Origin: an uncultured Mollicutes bacterium
Lineage (GTDB): Bacteria > Bacillota_I > Bacilli_A > RFN20 > CAG-826
Direction of reading: 5' to 3'
NCBI GenBank assembly: GCA_900540365.1
Contig: UQFN01000001.1
Location: forward strand, 62,001 to 126,000
Length of the DNA: 64,000 nt
Positions 54,629 through 63,920 of this stretch are shown here, piece after piece (the first letter of the stretch is position 1; every line of letters begins with the position of its first letter). The notes under the pieces were generated by a model that worked only from the letters and a program-made list of their open reading frames with translations, made no database searches and was not told the DNA's origin. The translations under genes were made by a program, and so were the position numbers.

Positions 54629-56494
54629 TTAAGATTCTTCAACTTCTGAGTTATTTTCAGTAAGATTATTACCAATAAATTGTGAGTTATAAAGTTCAGC
54701 ATAGAAACCATTTCTTGCAAGCAATTCTTTATGATTTCCAGTTTCAACAATATTTCCTTTTTTCATAACAATAATTAATTTTGCATTTTTAATTGTTGAT
54801 AAACGGTGAGCAATAATGAAACTTGTTTTATTTTGCATAATGTTATCAAGTGCATCTTGAATTTGTTGTTCAGTTCGAGTATCAACGCTTGAGGTAGCTT
54901 CATCTAAAATCATAATCTTAGGTTTAGAAATTATTGCCCTAGCAATTGTAAGAAGTTGTCTTTGACCTTGAGAAATATTTGTACCATCTTCATTTAAAAC
55001 AAAGTCATATTTTCCTGGCAATGTTTCGATGAAATGGTCGACATGAGCCTGCTTACAAGCAGCTTTGATATCTTCAAAGGTGGCATTTTCATCACCATAT
55101 AGTAAATTTTCTCTAATGGTTCCTCTAAATAACCAAGTATCTTGTAAAACCATGCCAATGCTTCCTCTTAAAATATTACGTTTATAATCTTTAGTATCAA
55201 CTCCATCAAGTTTAATTGTACCTTCATTAATCTCATAGAATCGCATAATTAAATTAACTAAAGTAGTTTTTCCAGCGCCAGTTGGACCAACAATTGCTAC
55301 AGTATCACCAGCATTTATTTTTAAATTAAAGTTTTGAATTAATGGTTTTTCAGGAACATAACTGAAATAAACATTGTTAAATTCAAATTTACCAAGAATA
55401 TTTTCATCAGTATCAATGGCATTAACAGGATCAGGTTCAAATTCTTTTTCTTCTAAAAGATCATAAATTCTTTCTCCACTAGCAACAACTGATTGAATAA
55501 TATTAACAATTTGGCCAATTTGTTGGAAAGGACGCGAGAACATATTTAAGAAGATAAAGAAAGTAATCATTGCACCTGGATCTTGTAATAATCCACCAAC
55601 GACAGCAATCCCAACATAAGCTAAATTATTAATAAAGTTTGTTGTTGGGAAAATTAAACCTGATAAGAATTGTGAAATTTTATCAGAATTAGACATTTTT
55701 GCGTTAGTAACTTCAAATTCATTAATTGAATCTTGTTGTTTATTAAATAATTTAATTATTAAATAACCGGCATAATCTTCTTCTACTTGTCCGTTAAGAT
55801 CGCCTAATTCTTTACGATAAATTCTAAATTGTTTTTGTGAAAACTTTGAAACAAGAATAACGATTAAAATAGTAAATGGTAATGAAACAATTGCGACTAA
55901 AGCTAATTGCCATTTTGTTATTAACATTGCAATAAATGTACCAACGAATAAAGTAATACTATTACATGTTTGAACAATAATTGTTTGTAAATTTCTACTA
56001 ATATTATCTACATCGTTAGTTCCTATAGATAATGTATCTCCATATGGAACTTTATCAAAATATGACAAAGGTAATCTATCAAGTTTTGCTTTTACTCTTT
56101 CACGCATGTCATAAGAGAATCTTGCACTTATTGAAACTGTAATAAATTCAGCAAGGAAAGTTAAGAAAGCACTTAAAACATATAATCCAAGCATTAAACC
56201 AAATCTTGAAAAGAAAAATGGCCAATTAATTTGTACATATTGCATTCCATCTTGATTTACTAATACTTCAAATAATGCTGAAGAACTACTTCCATCAGAA
56301 AGAGAGGCAGAATTTAATAAATTTTGGAGAACTAAAGGTGATAAAATGCTCAAAACCGCACTCAAAATCGATAAAATTATTACGATTACAAGTAAAACAT
56401 ACTCTTTTTTAAAATCTTTAAGCATTTTCTTTAATGTTTTAGAAAAATTTTTAGGTTTTGCAATTGTCATTTGTCTTGGTGGCATATTATTCAC
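54629..56494 (-). CDS. ABC exporter half-transporter, catalytically complete subunit
   Basis: 621 residues: six membrane helices (about 33-330), then an ATPase with GPTGAGKTTLVNLIMRFY, Q-loop MVLQDTWLF, signature ISQGQRQLL, Walker B with catalytic Glu IMILDEATSSVD and switch His IIAHRLSTI. The signature has SQGQ in place of SGGQ. Paired with the overlapping upstream gene it forms a heterodimer of the BmrCD/LmrCD type, exporting drugs or lipids. Overlap with its partner is 8 nt. Confidence 0.92.
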   Translation of the reverse strand: MNNMPPRQMTIAKPKNFSKTLKKMLKDFKKEYVLLVIVIILSILSAVLSILSPLVLQNLLNSASLSDGSSSSALFEVLVNQDGMQYVQINWPFFFSRFGLMLGLYVLSAFLTFLAEFITVSISARFSYDMRERVKAKLDRLPLSYFDKVPYGDTLSIGTNDVDNISRNLQTIIVQTCNSITLFVGTFIAMLITKWQLALVAIVSLPFTILIVILVSKFSQKQFRIYRKELGDLNGQVEEDYAGYLIIKLFNKQQDSINEFEVTNAKMSNSDKISQFLSGLIFPTTNFINNLAYVGIAVVGGLLQDPGAMITFFIFLNMFSRPFQQIGQIVNIIQSVVASGERIYDLLEEKEFEPDPVNAIDTDENILGKFEFNNVYFSYVPEKPLIQNFNLKINAGDTVAIVGPTGAGKTTLVNLIMRFYEINEGTIKLDGVDTKDYKRNILRGSIGMVLQDTWLFRGTIRENLLYGDENATFEDIKAACKQAHVDHFIETLPGKYDFVLNEDGTNISQGQRQLLTIARAIISKPKIMILDEATSSVDTRTEQQIQDALDNIMQNKTSFIIAHRLSTIKNAKLIIVMKKGNIVETGNHKELLARNGFYAELYNSQFIGNNLTENNSEVEES

Positions 56495-58604
56495 CTCCTT
56501 CTAAAACATAATCTTTATTTAAATTAATTGTTTTCTCAATTTCATCGCTATCAAGTTGAGATTTAACGATGTCTTGATAAACATTGCAACGTGCAATCAA
56601 TTCTTGGTGAGTGCCTTGATCAACAATTTTTCCTTCATGAAGGACAATGATGTTATCAGCATCTAAAATTGAAGAAACTCTTTGAGCAACTACAATTATT
56701 GAGCTATTTCCAACATAGCCTTTTAAAGCATTTCTTAACTTAGCATCAGTTTTAAAATCTAGAGCACTAAATGAATCATCAAAAACATAAACTTCAGGTT
56801 TTTTAACTAAGGCTCTAGCAATACATAATCTTTGCTTTTGTCCACCAGAAAAGTTTTTACCGGATTGAGAAACGAATGTATCAAGTTGATCTGGAAGTTT
56901 ATCAATGAAGTTTTTTGCTTGAGCTACTTTTAAAACTTCCTTAATTTCTTCATCAGTAGCATCTTTTTTACCAAATTGAATATTACTTCTAATTGTTCCT
57001 TTAAATAATAAAGCTGTTTGAGGAACAAAACCTAAATGTTCACGAACACATTCGCTTGGAACATCTTCTAAATTAACTCCATCAAAAAGAATTTCACCAC
57101 TAGTTGGTTTATAAAACTTAGGAATTAAATTAATAATTGTTGATTTTCCACTACCGGTTGAACCAATGATAGCAGTTGTTTTCCCAGGTTTAGTTTTAAA
57201 AGAAATATTTTCTATACAAGGGGTATCTGTATCAGGATATGAGAAAGTTACATTTTTAAATTCAATAACACCATTTATATCAGATTTAGCAATTAAGTCA
57301 TTTTCTTTTGAAGTATCAGCACCATCAGAAACATGATTTTTAAAAGCTTCTCTAATCTTTTTACGCTTTAAATGATATTCTTGATGAATTTTTTCATATT
57401 TAAGTAAATATGCTAATTCTTTGTTGTTTTTATATTCTTCTTTTGAACTAATTTCAAGTTGATATTTTAGTAATGAAATATTAAATTCTTTGTTAAATTC
57501 TTTCTTATATTTTTCTAATAATGGTTTAGTTAAAGATTCTTCTTTTTTATAAAGTTCTTCAATTTTGGCTTTGTATTCATTATATTTGGAATCATCTTTG
57601 TAAATTGTGTTTTTATCTTTATTAGAATCTATATTTAATACTTCATTAACACGTCTAGCAGATGCAAGTGCTTGTGGCATCATAATGAAAATCATTGCAA
57701 ACATCAAAAACGACATCATTATTTGTGAACTATATTGAGCAACGACTGTAATATCGGTAACAAGTTCACCAATTTGAGTATACATTTTGAGTGTATCATC
57801 AGATGTAATTCTACTTAATAAATAGAAACCAAAAGCATAAATTCCAATGAAGCATAAATTAAATAAGATATTAATGAAAGGATTGGTAAACGACATTATT
57901 CTATTAACTTTAACAGTAGTTTGAACTAAATCTTTATTAGCTTTGCTAAATTTTTTAGATTCAACAACTTCTTGATCGTAAGCTCTTACAACTCTGACAC
58001 CAGTTAAATTTTCTCTTAAAACAATCGTAACATTATCAATCTTTTCTTGAATTTTCTTAAAATAAGGAGCTGTCACATATAAGATTATTAATAAGAAAAT
58101 AATAATGATTGGTAAAATAACACCTAAAACTAAAAGCAAACTTGGACGCTCTTGAGCAGTTTTAATTATTGCAATAATCATCATTGTTGGTGACATAACT
58201 AAAATTCTTAAGGCCATTAAAGTGAAGTTTTTAATTTGTTCAACATCGTTAGTAGTTCTAGTAATTAAAGTTGCAGTACCAAATTGATTGTAGTCACTAA
58301 GGGAAATGCTATTAACTTTTTTAAACATTTCAGTTCTTAGCTTTTGTCCAACATAAGCTGAAACAGTTGAAGCACTATAAAATTGTATAAAAGCAAGACA
58401 AACTACTGCTGCACTTAAGCCAATCATACAGCCACCATATCGCCATATCTCATCAAAATTCACATCAACTGAACGAATTTGATTTTGAATGTTTCCCATA
58501 TATTCTGGGAGCATCAATTGGCAATAACATTGAAGAATAATGGCAATTGCAAGAATAACAATTAAGTACCATTTCTTTCCTAAATGAACAAAAATTTTCT
58601 TCAT
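56487..58604 (-). CDS. ABC exporter half-transporter with degenerate ATP site and large insert
   Basis: 705 residues. Six membrane helices end near 320. Residues 327-443 are a charged, Lys/Glu-rich helical insert not found in usual exporters. The ATPase has GSTGSGKSTIINLI (481-489) and signature NFSGGQKQRL. Walker B is VFDDSFSALD, with Asp610 where the catalytic Glu should be, and Gln641 (VAQRVSSI) replaces the switch His. It is thus the degenerate half of a heterodimer whose other half supplies the active residues. The start has GGAGAG upstream. Confidence 0.92.
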   Translation of the reverse strand: MKKIFVHLGKKWYLIVILAIAIILQCYCQLMLPEYMGNIQNQIRSVDVNFDEIWRYGGCMIGLSAAVVCLAFIQFYSASTVSAYVGQKLRTEMFKKVNSISLSDYNQFGTATLITRTTNDVEQIKNFTLMALRILVMSPTMMIIAIIKTAQERPSLLLVLGVILPIIIIFLLIILYVTAPYFKKIQEKIDNVTIVLRENLTGVRVVRAYDQEVVESKKFSKANKDLVQTTVKVNRIMSFTNPFINILFNLCFIGIYAFGFYLLSRITSDDTLKMYTQIGELVTDITVVAQYSSQIMMSFLMFAMIFIMMPQALASARRVNEVLNIDSNKDKNTIYKDDSKYNEYKAKIEELYKKEESLTKPLLEKYKKEFNKEFNISLLKYQLEISSKEEYKNNKELAYLLKYEKIHQEYHLKRKKIREAFKNHVSDGADTSKENDLIAKSDINGVIEFKNVTFSYPDTDTPCIENISFKTKPGKTTAIIGSTGSGKSTIINLIPKFYKPTSGEILFDGVNLEDVPSECVREHLGFVPQTALLFKGTIRSNIQFGKKDATDEEIKEVLKVAQAKNFIDKLPDQLDTFVSQSGKNFSGGQKQRLCIARALVKKPEVYVFDDSFSALDFKTDAKLRNALKGYVGNSSIIVVAQRVSSILDADNIIVLHEGKIVDQGTHQELIARCNVYQDIVKSQLDSDEIEKTINLNKDYVLEGGE

Positions 58605-58621
58605 ATTCTCTCCATTTTTTA

Positions 58622-58651
58622 AAAAATAGTTTAGTTTTGCAGGCTTTTTTT
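58622..58651 (+). repeat. Dispersed 3'-end motif, copy at the DUF368 gene end
   Basis: AAAATAGTTTAGTTTT, then GCAGGCTTTTTTTC. The DUF368 gene reads it in reverse: its last residues LQN and TAA stop fall within the motif. One mismatch in the first 16 bases. Confidence 0.55.
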
Positions 58652-59572
58652 CTTTTTTTCATAGAAAAAGAAAAATAAAGTAATAGCAAAACCTACTACA
58701 AATAAAACGATTCCTAGAGGTAAATCAAGTACCATATTCCCATCATTACTTGCCCAAGATAAGTAAACTTGATAAATATCAGGATTAAATAAAATGGCAA
58801 ATATTGAACCGACAACAAATCCACAAATCATAAAGAATGTGGTAATTTTAAACTTAGACAACAAATAATTTATTAATTTAGAAACAACAATTATTCCAAT
58901 AATGAATCCTAAAATTAAGCATAAATAAATTAATAAATAAAGAGGATGTTCTTTTAAAAAACTTATACTAACAGAATTAACTAGATGATTAAAATAGCCA
59001 ATAGACATTAAAAATGCACTCGCACTTAAACCAGGAATTAGTTGTGTAATTGCAACGACAAAACCAATTAAAATGCAAAGAGGATATTGGTAATAATCTT
59101 GATCTAAAACTAAACTAGTTTCATTTTTTGAATATAAAGTTGTAACAACTGTTAGAATAACTGGTAATAAAATTCCAACTATTAACAAAATGATTCTGAA
59201 TAAACTAAACTTTTGCCCCTTTATTTCATTAAAAACAGTTGGAGCACTTCCACTCATTAAACCTGCAAATAAGCCGCTAACCGCAAAAGGAATTAAATTT
59301 ATTAATTCTTTAATTGTGAAAAATCCTAAAACGATTCCAACTAAACCGCCAATTATGATTGGCAACAAAAATAAGAAACAAGAAGTAAATTTTTTTAAAA
59401 TATTTCCTAAAGCATAAATTAATTTATTATAAAGTTTAAAAAGAATAGCAATTGTTGAACCACTAATTCCAGGAACAATAATTGCTAACCCTATAAAAAA
59501 ACCTAAAACAGATGATTTGAACCAACTTTTTAGATTATATTTTTCTAATACTACTTCATTCGAATCTTCCAT
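58631..59572 (-). CDS. DUF368 polyprenyl-phosphate translocase (PopT-like)
   Basis: 313 residues with eight or nine membrane helices and the repeated family motifs GLAIIVPGISGSTIAILF near 20 and AITQLIPGLSASAFLMSIG near 185. DUF368 proteins such as PopT recycle undecaprenyl phosphate across the membrane for cell wall synthesis. That makes a peptidoglycan or surface polymer layer likely here, unlike wall-less Mollicutes. The upstream ATG is 58 nt from the divergent pth gene. The C-terminal KKKK tail is cytoplasmic-type. Confidence 0.9.
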   Translation of the reverse strand: MEDSNEVVLEKYNLKSWFKSSVLGFFIGLAIIVPGISGSTIAILFKLYNKLIYALGNILKKFTSCFLFLLPIIIGGLVGIVLGFFTIKELINLIPFAVSGLFAGLMSGSAPTVFNEIKGQKFSLFRIILLIVGILLPVILTVVTTLYSKNETSLVLDQDYYQYPLCILIGFVVAITQLIPGLSASAFLMSIGYFNHLVNSVSISFLKEHPLYLLIYLCLILGFIIGIIVVSKLINYLLSKFKITTFFMICGFVVGSIFAILFNPDIYQVYLSWASNDGNMVLDLPLGIVLFVVGFAITLFFFFYEKKKKSLQN

Positions 59573-59616
59573 AATTATACCTTTAGATTGTTGTAAATTA
59601 TAACATTAAAAAGTAA

Positions 59617-59622
59617 TATAAT
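59617..59622 (+). promoter_or_regulatory. -10 box of pth
   Basis: TATAAT only 8 nt before the pth ATG, with no Shine-Dalgarno in between. It suggests a leaderless transcript, unless transcription begins further upstream. Confidence 0.4.
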
Positions 59623-59630
59623 AAATAATT

Positions 59631-60197
59631 ATGAAAATTATTTATTTAATAGTTGGTTTAGGTAACCCCGGAAAGAAATATGAGCATACAAGACATAATG
59701 TCGGATTTGATTTTGTTGATGAATTTGCTAACAAATTAGGAATAGATATAGATAAAGATGGGTTTAAAGGAAAATATGCACTTTGCAAATATTTTGACAA
59801 AGACATTATCTTATTGAAACCACAAACATTTATGAATAATAGTGGTGAATCTATTATAGAAATAGTTAATTATTTTAAAATCGATATTGATAATATTTTA
59901 GTTGTTCATGATGATATGGATTTTGAGCCTGGAACTTTAAAAATTAAAGAATCAGGATCAAGTGCAGGACATAATGGTATAAAAAGTATTATTCAATATT
60001 TAAAAACTGAAAATTTTAAACGTATTCGAATAGGCATTGGAAAATTTGATAACAATATTATTGATTATGTTTTAAGTAAACCTTCCAAAGAAGATAGTGA
60101 ACTTATTCATATGGCTATTTTAAAAGCTATTGATGCAACTAAAGTTTATTTGAATGAATCTTTCAACAAAGCGATGAGCATATATAATCAAAAATGA
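59631..60197 (+). CDS. pth: Peptidyl-tRNA hydrolase
   Basis: 188 residues. VGLGNPGKKYEHTRHNVGFDFVD has the catalytic His, KPQTFMNNSGESI is the second motif, and HDDMDFEPGTLKIKESGSSAGHNGIKSI completes the active site. It frees tRNA from peptidyl-tRNA lost by ribosomes. The stop TGA overlaps mfd's ATG (ATGA). The usual pth-mfd order of Bacilli is kept. Confidence 0.96.
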   Translation: MKIIYLIVGLGNPGKKYEHTRHNVGFDFVDEFANKLGIDIDKDGFKGKYALCKYFDKDIILLKPQTFMNNSGESIIEIVNYFKIDIDNILVVHDDMDFEPGTLKIKESGSSAGHNGIKSIIQYLKTENFKRIRIGIGKFDNNIIDYVLSKPSKEDSELIHMAILKAIDATKVYLNESFNKAMSIYNQK

Positions 60198-63100
60198 TAA
60201 GCAATGATTTATTAGAAATAGTTCTAAAAAAATATAATTTAAAAAACTTCAATTTTTATGGTGATGAAATAATTAATTCTTTTTTTCTTGGACTTAAATT
60301 ACTTCAAAATAACAAAGATAAAAATGTATTAATTCTTACTAAAAATAATTATATTTCTAATAAATTATACAATGCATTTTCATTAATATTACCTAAAGAA
60401 AAAGTAATTTTAATGCCAAGTGATGAGTTAATCAGGGTAGAATATATTTCTCAAAGCAAAGAAATGCTAGCTCAGCAAGTAAACTCTTTAAATGAAATAA
60501 TTAAAAGTAAAAATAGTATTGTAATAGCTTCAATTCAATCTTGTTTTCGCTTTTATCCAACAAAAAAAGTTTTTTTAGACTCAATAATTAAACTTAAAGT
60601 TGGAGAAGAAATTGACTTAGATTTTTTAAAACATAAAATCACAGAAATTGGATATTATCGTGTTAATAAAATTGATCAATCTTTACAATTTGCTAGCAGA
60701 GGAGATATTTTAGATATTTATTCATTAAATTATGACGATCCAATTCGTATTGAATTTTTTGATAATGTCATTGAATCAATAAGATTTTTTCATGTTAATG
60801 ATCAAAGTTCATATACTAAAACTGATAGTGTAGAAATCTTACCTGCTACTTTAAATTTGCTTTCAGAAGATGAAATTAAAAATGCAAAAAATACAATTTT
60901 ACAACAATGTGAAAAAGATCTTAAGCACTTTTTAAATCAACAAGACAGAGATGAGTTTATTAACAATGTAAATAATGAAATAGAAAACTTTGAAGAAAAT
61001 AGATATTCTAATCAATTTTATAAATATATTGGCTTTTTGCAGGGTTTTCATTGCAATTTAACAGATTTTTTTAATGAAGACTATTTAATTATTTCAAATA
61101 AAATTGAAAATGAAGCTAATTTATCACGCTTAATAAGTGAGTCTGATTCCTTTTTAAATGAGCTTTTTGAATTAAGAAAATGCATATCAAATTTGCATTA
61201 TTTTTCATTAGATAATTGTAATTTAAACAAATCACTTATTATATATGAAAATGAAAACTTAATTAAAGATGAAAGAAATATAACAGCGAACATTACTCCT
61301 CCTAGATATGTTTTTTCAAAACAATCAGTTGGAATTAATATTTTTGATGTCTATAAAAAAGATGGTTATAAAATAATATGTTTTATCGAAAATTTAATAT
61401 TTTATAAAAAGACAGTTGAGCTATTAAATTCGTTAAATTATGCATTTTCAAGTGAAGATAATCTAGATTTAAATTTTAATATTCAAATAGTTAATAAAGA
61501 ATTTCCTTTAAGCTTTGAATTATTAAACGAAAAAATTGTAGTTTTAACAGAAAAAGAACTTTATGGTATAAAAAGACATAAATCTACCTACAAATCGATA
61601 TTTAAAGAAGGCGTAATAATAAATTCTTATGAAGAATTGACTCGAGGAGATTTTGTAGTTCATGAAAACTATGGAATTGGAGAATATTTTGGCATTACTA
61701 CTATTGAACTAAATAATATTCATCAAGATTATATGGAAGTTCATTACGCTAATAATGAAAAATTATTTGTCCCACTTTATCAATTTAATTTGATTAGAAA
61801 ATATGTTGGTAGAGAAGGTAAAAAACCTACTTTAAGTCGACTTGGAACAAATCAATGGGAAAAAACTAAAAAGAAAATTAAAGAAAGAGTAAATGTTTTA
61901 GCTGATAGACTCCTTCTTCTTTATCAAGAACGAAGCAAGATTAAAGGCTTTTCTTTTAAAATCGAAGATGAATTACAAAAAGAATTTGAAAATGAATTTG
62001 ATCATGAATTAACAATTGATCAGAAAAAAGCTATTGAAGATATTAAAAAAGATATGGAGAAAGATACTCCAATGGACCGTTTATTATCAGGTGATGTTGG
62101 TTTTGGGAAAACTGAAGTTGCTTTTAGAGCAGCATTTAAAGCTTTAAATAATGGCAAACAAGTCGCTTTGATGTGTCCTACTACTTTATTAGCTCGTCAA
62201 CACTACGAATTAGCTTTAAATCGTTTTAAAAATTTCAATTTTGGTATTGGCTTAATTTCAAGATTACAAAGCGAAACTCAAAACAAAAAAACTTTAGAAA
62301 ACTTAAAAACTGGAAAAATTAATTTTATAATTGGTACTCATAAATTATTATCTAAAAAAGTACTCTTCAAAGATTTAGGTTTGTTAATTATCGATGAAGA
62401 ACAGAGATTTGGTGTTGAACAAAAAGAAAAAATTAAAGAAATGTGTAATAACATTGATGTTTTAACTTTAAGTGCCACTCCAATTCCAAGAACATTGCAA
62501 TCTACCTTAATTGGAATAAAAACAATTTCATCTATAACAACACCGCCAAAAGAAAGAATGCCAATTCAAACCTATGTAATTCCTTATGATAATAAAGTTT
62601 TAAAAGAAATTATTCAAAGAGAGCTTTCAAGACAAGGACAAATCTTTTTTGTTCATAATGAAATCGCGACAATATACGAAAGAGCTGATGAAATCCAATC
62701 TTTATTACCTTCTTGCAAAATCGGAATTATCCATGCAAAGATGGATAAATCTGACATCGAAGATGTAATGGTTGAATTTTATAATGGTGAAATTGACTTA
62801 CTTATAGCAACATCAATTATTGAAAACGGTATTGATGTTAGAAATGCTAATTTAATTATTATTGATAATGCAGATAAATTTGGTCTTGCTCAATTATATC
62901 AAATAAAAGGAAGAGTTGGACGTGGAGATAGGATGGCTTTTGCTTATTTACTTGTTGATAGAGACAAAGCTTTAAATGAAGGGGCACAAAAAAGATTAAA
63001 GGCAATTACAGAATTTACTGAATTAGGAAGCGGGATTAAAATTTCACAACGCGATTTATTAATAAGAGGAGCAGGAGATATATTAGGACCAGAGCAAGCA

Positions 63101-63658
63101 GGATTTATTGATACTGTCGGAATTGACATGTATATAAAAATATTAAATGAAACTATAGAAGAAAAAAGTCATTTACATAAATTGTCAGTCAAAGCTAAAC
63201 AATTTAATTTAAATATCAATGGATATATTCCTAGTTCGTTTGTTAATGATGAAAATAAATTACAAATTTATCAAGATGTTCTAAAAGTAAATACGCTTGA
63301 TGAACTCGATGAAGAAAAAGATAACATTAGAGATGTCTATGGTAAAATTCCTGAAGAAGTAGAACTTTTATTAATAAAAAGAAAAGTGGAGATTTATTTA
63401 AATTATGATTGCTTTGAATCTCTTAAAGAATTTGAAACAAACATACAACTTGTTTTGAGTGAAAAATTTTCTATGATAGAAGGAATAGGTAGCTCTTTGT
63501 TTACAGCCTTAATTTCCTTATTAAAATATTTGAAAATATCTTACATAGATAAAAAAATAAATATTTCAATTTCAAAGAATAGCGATTATGTTTTTGTACT
63601 TTTAAATGTTTTTGAAATTGTTTATAAATTGTATAATATTAATGCAAATGAGAATTGA
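60194..63658 (+). CDS. mfd: Transcription-repair coupling factor
   Basis: 1,154 residues, full length. There is a UvrB-like N-terminal part, an RNA-polymerase-interacting domain from about 480 (FVVHENYGIGEYFGI), and a superfamily-2 translocase: MDRLLSGDVGFGKTEVAF, IIDEEQRFGVEQ, LSATPIPRTLQ, LIATSIIENGIDV and GRVGRGDRMAFAY. The C-terminal TRCF domain closes it. It removes stalled RNA polymerase and recruits UvrA. It overlaps pth by 4 nt and rqcP by up to 17 nt. Confidence 0.97.
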   Translation: MISNDLLEIVLKKYNLKNFNFYGDEIINSFFLGLKLLQNNKDKNVLILTKNNYISNKLYNAFSLILPKEKVILMPSDELIRVEYISQSKEMLAQQVNSLNEIIKSKNSIVIASIQSCFRFYPTKKVFLDSIIKLKVGEEIDLDFLKHKITEIGYYRVNKIDQSLQFASRGDILDIYSLNYDDPIRIEFFDNVIESIRFFHVNDQSSYTKTDSVEILPATLNLLSEDEIKNAKNTILQQCEKDLKHFLNQQDRDEFINNVNNEIENFEENRYSNQFYKYIGFLQGFHCNLTDFFNEDYLIISNKIENEANLSRLISESDSFLNELFELRKCISNLHYFSLDNCNLNKSLIIYENENLIKDERNITANITPPRYVFSKQSVGINIFDVYKKDGYKIICFIENLIFYKKTVELLNSLNYAFSSEDNLDLNFNIQIVNKEFPLSFELLNEKIVVLTEKELYGIKRHKSTYKSIFKEGVIINSYEELTRGDFVVHENYGIGEYFGITTIELNNIHQDYMEVHYANNEKLFVPLYQFNLIRKYVGREGKKPTLSRLGTNQWEKTKKKIKERVNVLADRLLLLYQERSKIKGFSFKIEDELQKEFENEFDHELTIDQKKAIEDIKKDMEKDTPMDRLLSGDVGFGKTEVAFRAAFKALNNGKQVALMCPTTLLARQHYELALNRFKNFNFGIGLISRLQSETQNKKTLENLKTGKINFIIGTHKLLSKKVLFKDLGLLIIDEEQRFGVEQKEKIKEMCNNIDVLTLSATPIPRTLQSTLIGIKTISSITTPPKERMPIQTYVIPYDNKVLKEIIQRELSRQGQIFFVHNEIATIYERADEIQSLLPSCKIGIIHAKMDKSDIEDVMVEFYNGEIDLLIATSIIENGIDVRNANLIIIDNADKFGLAQLYQIKGRVGRGDRMAFAYLLVDRDKALNEGAQKRLKAITEFTELGSGIKISQRDLLIRGAGDILGPEQAGFIDTVGIDMYIKILNETIEEKSHLHKLSVKAKQFNLNINGYIPSSFVNDENKLQIYQDVLKVNTLDELDEEKDNIRDVYGKIPEEVELLLIKRKVEIYLNYDCFESLKEFETNIQLVLSEKFSMIEGIGSSLFTALISLLKYLKISYIDKKINISISKNSDYVFVLLNVFEIVYKLYNINANEN

Positions 63659-63920
63659 TAAATATTTAAAGTTAACTAGATTAATTAAAAGAAGAACAGT
63701 CGCAAAAGAACTCCTTGATAGAGGGCTTTTTAAAATTAACGATAAAATAGCTAAACCTTCTTCGGAAGTTGAAATTGGCGATCATATTTTGCTTGTTCTT
63801 GGTAGAAGAATTTTAGAAATAGAAGTTTTAATGACTTGTGATTATTGCAAAAAAGAAGAATCTAATAATCTATACAAAATTATAAGAGAAGAAATTATAC
63901 CTAATGCTGAAATTAGATAA
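63642..63920 (+). CDS. rqcP: S4-domain ribosome quality control factor RqcP
   Basis: 92 residues from the ATG at 63642, or 90 from the ATG at 63648; the open frame upstream lies inside mfd and is not used. The sequence MRIDKYLKLTRLIKRRTVAKEL, with RGLFKINDKIAKPSSEVEIGD, is the S4/Hsp15-like fold of YabO. RqcP works with RqcH to add alanine tails to stalled nascent chains in Bacilli. It keeps the mfd-rqcP neighbourhood seen in Bacillus. Confidence 0.9.
   Translation: MQMRIDKYLKLTRLIKRRTVAKELLDRGLFKINDKIAKPSSEVEIGDHILLVLGRRILEIEVLMTCDYCKKEESNNLYKIIREEIIPNAEIR

Noticed and set aside
63606..63641. Longer rqcP start inside mfd
   Set aside because: The extra residues are the mfd 3' end in another frame; S4 proteins of this type begin MRIDKYL.
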